Positions 52,771 to 57,536 of a DNA stretch of 57,536 bases are shown piece by piece (position 1 is the first letter of the stretch; each line of letters opens with the position of its first letter). Origin of the DNA: Terriglobia bacterium. Its GTDB lineage: Bacteria; Acidobacteriota; Terriglobia; Bryobacterales; Bryobacteraceae. The position numbers and the translations under genes are program-made. The notes beneath the pieces were generated by a model. It worked only from the letters and a program-made list of their open reading frames with translations. It did no database searches and was not told where the DNA came from. The stretch lies in contig JAIQFI010000042.1 in assembly GCA_020073345.1 (NCBI GenBank), positions 1 through 57,536 on the forward strand. The letters are read 5' to 3'.

Positions 52771-53748
52771 ATGAAGATTGGGGATTCCCTCACATTGAGG
52801 GGCTTGTTGGGTGGAGTACTGCGTCCTCGCATACTTCTGCCGTTCGCGGCATTCGCATTGCTCTCCGGGTCCGTACCTGCCCAGACCGTCGACGACGGGA
52901 TCATGATGACCAGGCGCACTCTCTTTGGCGGAAATATCTACTCCCACGACAGTTGGGATCAATATTGGGAAGGAACTCTGAAGCGCGTTAACGGCAACCT
53001 CGGGACGGTCACCACGCAAACCGACACCTGGTTTGCCAACTATGGCATCACGGACCGGCTGAACGTCATCGCCAAAATACCGTACGTGTGGACCAACACC
53101 AGCCAAGGCGTGCTCCGCGGCATGCAAGGCTACCAGGACATCACGCTAGCGGCGAAATACAACTTCCTGGAGAAGCCTTTTACGAAGTTCGGCTCGCTGC
53201 GGTCCATCGCTGTGGTATCCGCGGGAATCCCTATTACTAACTACACGCCTGACTTCCAGCCGCTTTCCCTCGGAAGCGGGAGCAAGCGCATTTCCGCGCG
53301 CTACACGATGAACTTTCAGTCCAAGCTGGGATGGTATCTCAATGGCTCGACCGCATATACGTGGCGCGCCCATGTGACGCTCGACCGCCCTTATTACTTC
53401 ACCGAAGACCAGCTCTTCCTGACCAACATCGTGGAGATGCCCAGTGTCTATGATTACGTCGTCAGCGCGGGCTACCTGAAGCGGGGCCTGATGACGGACT
53501 TCTCCTTCTCACAACAGAGGACGCAGGGAGGAGGCGACATCCGCCGCCAGGACCAGCCTTTTGTCTCCAACCGAATGAACTTCTCCAAGGTCGGCGCGCT
53601 GCTGATGTACCCGCTTCCGAAGTTCCGAAACCTGGTCGTCCAGTTCTCCTACGGCTACACGGTGGACGGCCGGAACGTGGGGCAGGCCTCCAGCATCACA
53701 ACCGGTTTGCTGTACAGGTTCCACTTCCCAGGGAGTCCTAATCAATGA
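52771..53748 (+). CDS. Exported beta-barrel protein (transporter/meta-pathway-phenol-like) next to haloperoxidase
   Basis: A 325-residue protein. The signal peptide (LLPFAAFALLSGSVPAQ) follows a longer n-region. The rest is strand-rich with alternating aromatic residues: WFANYGITDRLNVIAKIPYV, DITLAAKYNFLEKP, SKLGWYLNGSTAYTW and ITTGLLYRFHFPG as the final strand. It resembles outer-membrane barrels annotated as MetA-pathway phenol degradation or transporter proteins. ATGA overlap (53745-53748) couples it to the haloperoxidase-like gene. Confidence 0.68.
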   Translation: MKIGDSLTLRGLLGGVLRPRILLPFAAFALLSGSVPAQTVDDGIMMTRRTLFGGNIYSHDSWDQYWEGTLKRVNGNLGTVTTQTDTWFANYGITDRLNVIAKIPYVWTNTSQGVLRGMQGYQDITLAAKYNFLEKPFTKFGSLRSIAVVSAGIPITNYTPDFQPLSLGSGSKRISARYTMNFQSKLGWYLNGSTAYTWRAHVTLDRPYYFTEDQLFLTNIVEMPSVYDYVVSAGYLKRGLMTDFSFSQQRTQGGGDIRRQDQPFVSNRMNFSKVGALLMYPLPKFRNLVVQFSYGYTVDGRNVGQASSITTGLLYRFHFPGSPNQ

Positions 53749-55994
53749 GAATGCCACGTGAACTCTCCTGCTGGTTCGGCGCTGCCGTGATGGCCGTCGC
53801 CGCCACACCATTGTCAGCCACGGGTAACGACGCCGACGCCGGCTCCTGGCAGATGATCGTCCTGACCGGGCCGACCCAGTTCACCGTAGCGGCCCCGGCG
53901 CCGGTTAACGATCCCGGCTATCTGGCGGAACTGGCCTCAATCAAGACCGGGCAGGGGCAACTCACAACTGACCAGCAGAAGGCGATCGATTACTGGAGCA
54001 AAGGCGGCGTTCTTCGCTGGAATGAGATCCTGGGCGAGTTGGTTGCGCGCGCTGACTTGCCTCCCGAGCCCAACCCGGATGGCACTTATCCTGTTCCGGA
54101 CGCGAACAACCCGTTTGCGTTTCCTCAGTTCCCGTTCAGCAATCCGCCCTACGCCGCGCGCGCTTACAGCTATATCTCGGTCGCGCAGTACGAGGCTTTA
54201 AAAGTTGCGTGGTACTACAAATACCTGTACAACCGTCCTTCGCCCTCCAAGTTGGACAGCGGCATCAAGGCCTTGCTACCCAACAACGACCTGCCGGCGT
54301 ATCCGTCGGAGGATGCCGTGCTGTCCGCCGTCACCGCGGAGATACTGAAACTCCTGTTCCCGGCCTCTATCGAGGAGATCACATTGAAGGCAGGCGAACA
54401 GCGACAGGTTGCACTCCTGTCCGGTAAGGCCAGTGCCAGCGATATCGCTGCCGGCTTGGCTTTAGGGCAGGCCGTAGCCGCAGTTTTCAATACGCGTGCC
54501 GGTTCGGACGGAATGAAGGCGGCGGGTGGCACAGCCGCGCAGTGGCAGGCATTGGCGGACGCGGCCGTGGCGCGGGGGGAGATTCCATGGAAGAGCCAGG
54601 ATATCCCGGCTCGCCCTCCCATGCTCCCGTTTTTCGGAAATGTAAAGGGCTGGATGATGACGCCAGCCGATATCGTCACCGAACGGCCGGGCCCGCCCCC
54701 GTCAACCCGTTCCACTCAGATGGCGACGGAGCTGGCAGAAGTCAAGAATGCGATTGATAACCTGACGCGCGACCAGCTCGCCATCGTCTACAAGTGGGCG
54801 GACGGGGCCAGCACTCTCACCCCGCCGGGCCACTGGGACTTCATCGCGGAGCCGTATATCAGTAACGCCCAGTTCAGCGAGGTGCGGGCGGCGCGGGCTT
54901 TGGCGCTTCTCAATATGGCCTTGCATGACGCCGCCATAGGGTGCTGGGACGCGAAATATTTCTACTTTAATCCGCGTCCGACGCAACTCGATCCGCGCAT
55001 CAAGACCGCAATCCCGATTCCAAATTTCCCTTCGTACACCTCGGGGCATTCCACTTTCTCGGCGGCGGCAGACGCGGTTTTGTCCTACCTCTTTCCGAGC
55101 GGCACGGCCTACTTTGACGCGCAGAAGGACGAAGCCGCGATATCCCGGCTGTATGGCGCCATTCACTATCGGTCTGACATCGAAGTTGGCAAGGTCCACG
55201 GCACACGCATCGGAGGCTACACCGTGAGGTTTGCCCAGCATGATGGCGCGGACCACGTCGCGGGACTGGTGTCCGTGGTGAACGGCGAAACGCTGAACTA
55301 TGCCAGCTTTCGCGCCCCAGTTGCGCCTGGCAGCATTGCTGCCGTGTTCGAGACCGGCCTCGGCGCGACCTCGAATCGAGCCGCTGCGTATCCGCTGCCG
55401 ACTTCGCTCGGCGGTGTTTCCATGAGGTTCAACGGTTCGATTCCCGCGCCGCTTTTTTCTGCCGCGCCCGACCAGGCGACCATCCAGATTCCGTGGGAAC
55501 TCGAAGGACTCAGTTCGGCCGCGCTCACGGCGACCCATGCGGACGGATCGAGCACCACCTTCTCCGTTCCGCTGGCGGCATTCGCGCCCGCCATCCTCAG
55601 CACGAACCACAACGGAACCGGCCAGGGAGCAGTGACCATCGCTAACACCGGCACCATCGTCGCGGCGCCTGGAAGCATTGAAGGCGAGACGACGCGAGCC
55701 GCAGCGAGGGGCGAATTCATCTCCATTTATTGCGTCGGTCTGGGACCGGTGAATAATCCACCGGCGACGGGAGCGGCGACACCGGACGCCTCATCGACAA
55801 CCATTTCTCCAGTGTCGGTCCTGCTGAATGGCGCAAGCGTGCCCGCGGACTTCGCCGGATTGTCGCCCGGGTTGGTCGGATTATTCGTGGTGAATGTAAA
55901 GATTCCGGACGATGCTCCGACCGGAGACGCAGTGTCGCTGGCGCTCAGCGTGGGCGGCGTGACATCGAACACGGTGACGATCGCGGTGCAATAG
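53745..55994 (+). CDS. Vanadium-haloperoxidase/PAP2-like protein with Solibacter C-terminal domain
   Basis: A 749-residue exported protein. The signal is FGAAVMAVAATPLSA. The PAP2-type phosphate/vanadate pocket is NPRPTQLDPRIKT, YTSGHSTFSAAADAV (His near residue 435) and AIHYRSDIEVGKVHGTRIGG. The N-terminal half carries a similar but degenerate copy: NRPSPSKLDSGIKALLP, YPSEDAVLSAVTAEI, SASDIAAGLALGQ. The last 220 residues (APGSIAAVFETGLGATSNRA onwards) resemble TIGR03437. The protein likely sits outside the membrane with its barrel partner. Confidence 0.85.
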   Translation: MRMPRELSCWFGAAVMAVAATPLSATGNDADAGSWQMIVLTGPTQFTVAAPAPVNDPGYLAELASIKTGQGQLTTDQQKAIDYWSKGGVLRWNEILGELVARADLPPEPNPDGTYPVPDANNPFAFPQFPFSNPPYAARAYSYISVAQYEALKVAWYYKYLYNRPSPSKLDSGIKALLPNNDLPAYPSEDAVLSAVTAEILKLLFPASIEEITLKAGEQRQVALLSGKASASDIAAGLALGQAVAAVFNTRAGSDGMKAAGGTAAQWQALADAAVARGEIPWKSQDIPARPPMLPFFGNVKGWMMTPADIVTERPGPPPSTRSTQMATELAEVKNAIDNLTRDQLAIVYKWADGASTLTPPGHWDFIAEPYISNAQFSEVRAARALALLNMALHDAAIGCWDAKYFYFNPRPTQLDPRIKTAIPIPNFPSYTSGHSTFSAAADAVLSYLFPSGTAYFDAQKDEAAISRLYGAIHYRSDIEVGKVHGTRIGGYTVRFAQHDGADHVAGLVSVVNGETLNYASFRAPVAPGSIAAVFETGLGATSNRAAAYPLPTSLGGVSMRFNGSIPAPLFSAAPDQATIQIPWELEGLSSAALTATHADGSSTTFSVPLAAFAPAILSTNHNGTGQGAVTIANTGTIVAAPGSIEGETTRAAARGEFISIYCVGLGPVNNPPATGAATPDASSTTISPVSVLLNGASVPADFAGLSPGLVGLFVVNVKIPDDAPTGDAVSLALSVGGVTSNTVTIAVQ

Positions 55995-56024
55995 AGCAGA
56001 GAAACGGGTATCATTTCACCAATC

Positions 56025-57536
56025 ATGTGCTGTGCCGTGCGGGGGGTGTTGGCGATGGCCGCGGTGCTCATTGGGACGTCCTGCTCCCGGCAAGTCAACG
56101 AGGATCTGCTGGCGCAGCATCGCAGTCTGGGCAAAGCGTTCTACGAAAACCCCGCCACGCAGAAAGAAGCTGTCCAGGAATTCGAGCAGGCGCTCAAGCT
56201 CGCTCCGGACTCCGCACGCGAGAAACTCAACTATGCTCTGGCGTTGCTGCGAGCGTCGGGACACGATGAAGAAGCCGTGCGGCGCCTCCAGGAGGTGCAG
56301 CGCCAGGATCCTTCGCTTCCGCATACGTGGTTCAACCTCGGGATCTACTATAAGCGGCAGGGCGATACGAATCGCGCGATCGCACAGTTCGAAGGCATGA
56401 TCGCGCGGGCGCCTTCGGAGCCGATCGGACACTATCAGCTGGGGGCGCTGTACCGCCAAGTGAATCGCACGATGGACGCGCAGACTCAGTTCGAGCGTGC
56501 GCGGGAACTGGATCCGCTGCTGGCGGCTGCGCCATTCCAGCTTTACAATCTGCAGAGGCTGGCCGGGAATACCGCGCAGGCGGACCGCTATCTCGCCGAT
56601 TTCCAACGAATCCAGGCGGCGCAGAAGAGCTGGGTGATCCCGGAGGACGTCGAGTGGTGCTCATACGCCGAAATCTACGACCCGCCGATGGCTCGCGTGG
56701 AAGCGGCAGCGGCGCCGGAACCGAGCTTCACGGATACGCGGCTGGACGGTACGGTGGATCCGAAGACGGTTGGGATGACATTGATCGATCTGGAGGGCGT
56801 CGGCCGGAGCGATCTGTTGGTGTGGTCGGCACAAGGGATACGGATTTACCAGCACGGGCAAAAGCTCGCCACCGGCACCGGACTGGAGCAACTGACCGGC
56901 GTGATCGACATTGCTCCCGGCGATTTCGACAATGACGGCTTGATGGACCTGTGTGTGATCACTGCCGCGGGTCCGGCGCTGTATCGCAACACGGGGGGAA
57001 GATTTGTGCGGGATCCGGCACGCCTCCCATCGGGACACTTCGAAAAGGCCGTATGGCTCGACTTCGACCATGATTACGATCTCGACCTGGTTTTGCTGGG
57101 CGCGCAGCCGGCGCTCGTGCGGAATCAGGGAACCGCTGGCTGGGCGGATCGCACCGGCGATTTTCCGTTTGTGAATGGCGCGGTCACCGGCGCGCAAAAG
57201 CTTCGGATCGATCCCGACAGCAAGGCTTTCGACCTGGCCGTGTTCTACCGCAATCGCGCGCCAGTGCTGTATCGCGATCAACTCGGTGGCAGGTACGCGG
57301 TCGAGGCTTTTCAAGGGAAGCCGCTTCCCGAGTCGGCACGGACGCAAGTGGATGCCGACTTCGATGGCGCCGGCCGAGTGGATCGCGCCCGCATCGATGC
57401 GGATGGCAGCGTACATCTGTTGCGCAACACATCGAATAACCCGAGTGACTCCGCGCGCAGGTGGATCAGCGTTCAGTTAAAGGGTGTGCGAAGTCTGAAG
57501 CTCGCGCAGGATGCCCTGGTCGAGATCAAGGCAGGC
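56025..57536 (+). CDS. TPR plus CRTAC1-like (FG-GAP/UnbV) lipoprotein, C-terminus cut by window end
   Basis: About 504 residues are visible. A signal with lipobox IGTSC is followed by TPR units to about residue 200 (AVQEFEQALKLAPDSAREKL, AIAQFEGMIARAPSEPIGHY, AQTQFERARELDPLLAAAPF). FG-GAP loops follow (APGDFDNDGLMDLCVITAAG, WLDFDHDYDLDLVLLGAQ), and the UnbV domain is just beginning at the edge. It joins in one chain the two modules that are separate proteins at 47658 and 45879/49072. The start could also be the ATG at 56055. Confidence 0.85.
   Translation, partial: MCCAVRGVLAMAAVLIGTSCSRQVNEDLLAQHRSLGKAFYENPATQKEAVQEFEQALKLAPDSAREKLNYALALLRASGHDEEAVRRLQEVQRQDPSLPHTWFNLGIYYKRQGDTNRAIAQFEGMIARAPSEPIGHYQLGALYRQVNRTMDAQTQFERARELDPLLAAAPFQLYNLQRLAGNTAQADRYLADFQRIQAAQKSWVIPEDVEWCSYAEIYDPPMARVEAAAAPEPSFTDTRLDGTVDPKTVGMTLIDLEGVGRSDLLVWSAQGIRIYQHGQKLATGTGLEQLTGVIDIAPGDFDNDGLMDLCVITAAGPALYRNTGGRFVRDPARLPSGHFEKAVWLDFDHDYDLDLVLLGAQPALVRNQGTAGWADRTGDFPFVNGAVTGAQKLRIDPDSKAFDLAVFYRNRAPVLYRDQLGGRYAVEAFQGKPLPESARTQVDADFDGAGRVDRARIDADGSVHLLRNTSNNPSDSARRWISVQLKGVRSLKLAQDALVEIKAG

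Overview
The window looks like a chromosome segment of an Acidobacteriota species of the Solibacter/Bryobacter type. This is inferred from protein content: a 1.26-kaa Oar-like TonB-dependent receptor with a carboxypeptidase-regulatory N-domain, three CRTAC1-like FG-GAP/UnbV proteins with TPR partners, a PadR-HAAS pair, a DUF6152 protein between two paralogous secreted proteins, and a haloperoxidase-like protein whose C-terminus resembles the 'Solibacter uncharacterized C-terminal domain' (TIGR03437). Coding regions are GC-rich and many neighbours overlap by ATGA.

Layout. 1-5.6 kb is ordinary backbone on the minus strand: rarA (cut by the window edge), a SpoU/TrmH methyltransferase, a DUF218 protein, and a padR - HAAS membrane protein - cytochrome/PQQ dehydrogenase series. 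The padR gene faces a small frameshifted gene across two back-to-back promoters with identical hexamers. 6-11 kb is mobile: an IS110-family element with a hairpin upstream of its transposase gene, about 1 kb nearly without genes, an unknown gene, an excisionase-like HTH protein coupled to a tyrosine integrase, and the 3' part of a tRNA-Phe gene that looks like an attachment-site scar.

11-31 kb resembles a metabolic/stress island. It holds a tightly overlapped operon (AMP-forming acyl/acetyl-CoA ligase, E1 alpha, E1 beta, E2, acyl carrier protein), nicotinate phosphoribosyltransferase, an erythromycin-esterase-like protein, a patatin, a DUF374 acyltransferase, PolX, a YHS protein, a PEBP protein, a hibernation-factor/cold-shock fusion and a cyclopropane-fatty-acid synthase. 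Between these lie wrecked stress genes that an ORF finder misses: two separate groEL fragments, an hsp20 split by a frameshift, and a phosphoribosyltransferase broken into two oppositely oriented halves.

31-42 kb: a 5'-truncated TolB-like propeller, then a promoter-led operon of five exported proteins ending in a diheme cytochrome, a secreted PEBP protein, a CPBP protease, a frameshifted coiled-coil gene and a decayed large secreted protein. 42-57.5 kb: the TonB receptor, two CRTAC1-like proteins around a TPR lipoprotein, a response regulator and histidine kinase coupled to one CRTAC1 gene, a beta-barrel plus haloperoxidase pair, and a TPR-CRTAC1 lipoprotein cut by the window end.

No CRISPR array, rRNA or intact tRNA was seen. 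Several reading-frame breaks are single-base or short-repeat length changes, so real decay and assembly error both need considering. All family names come from reading the translated sequence; no search was run.
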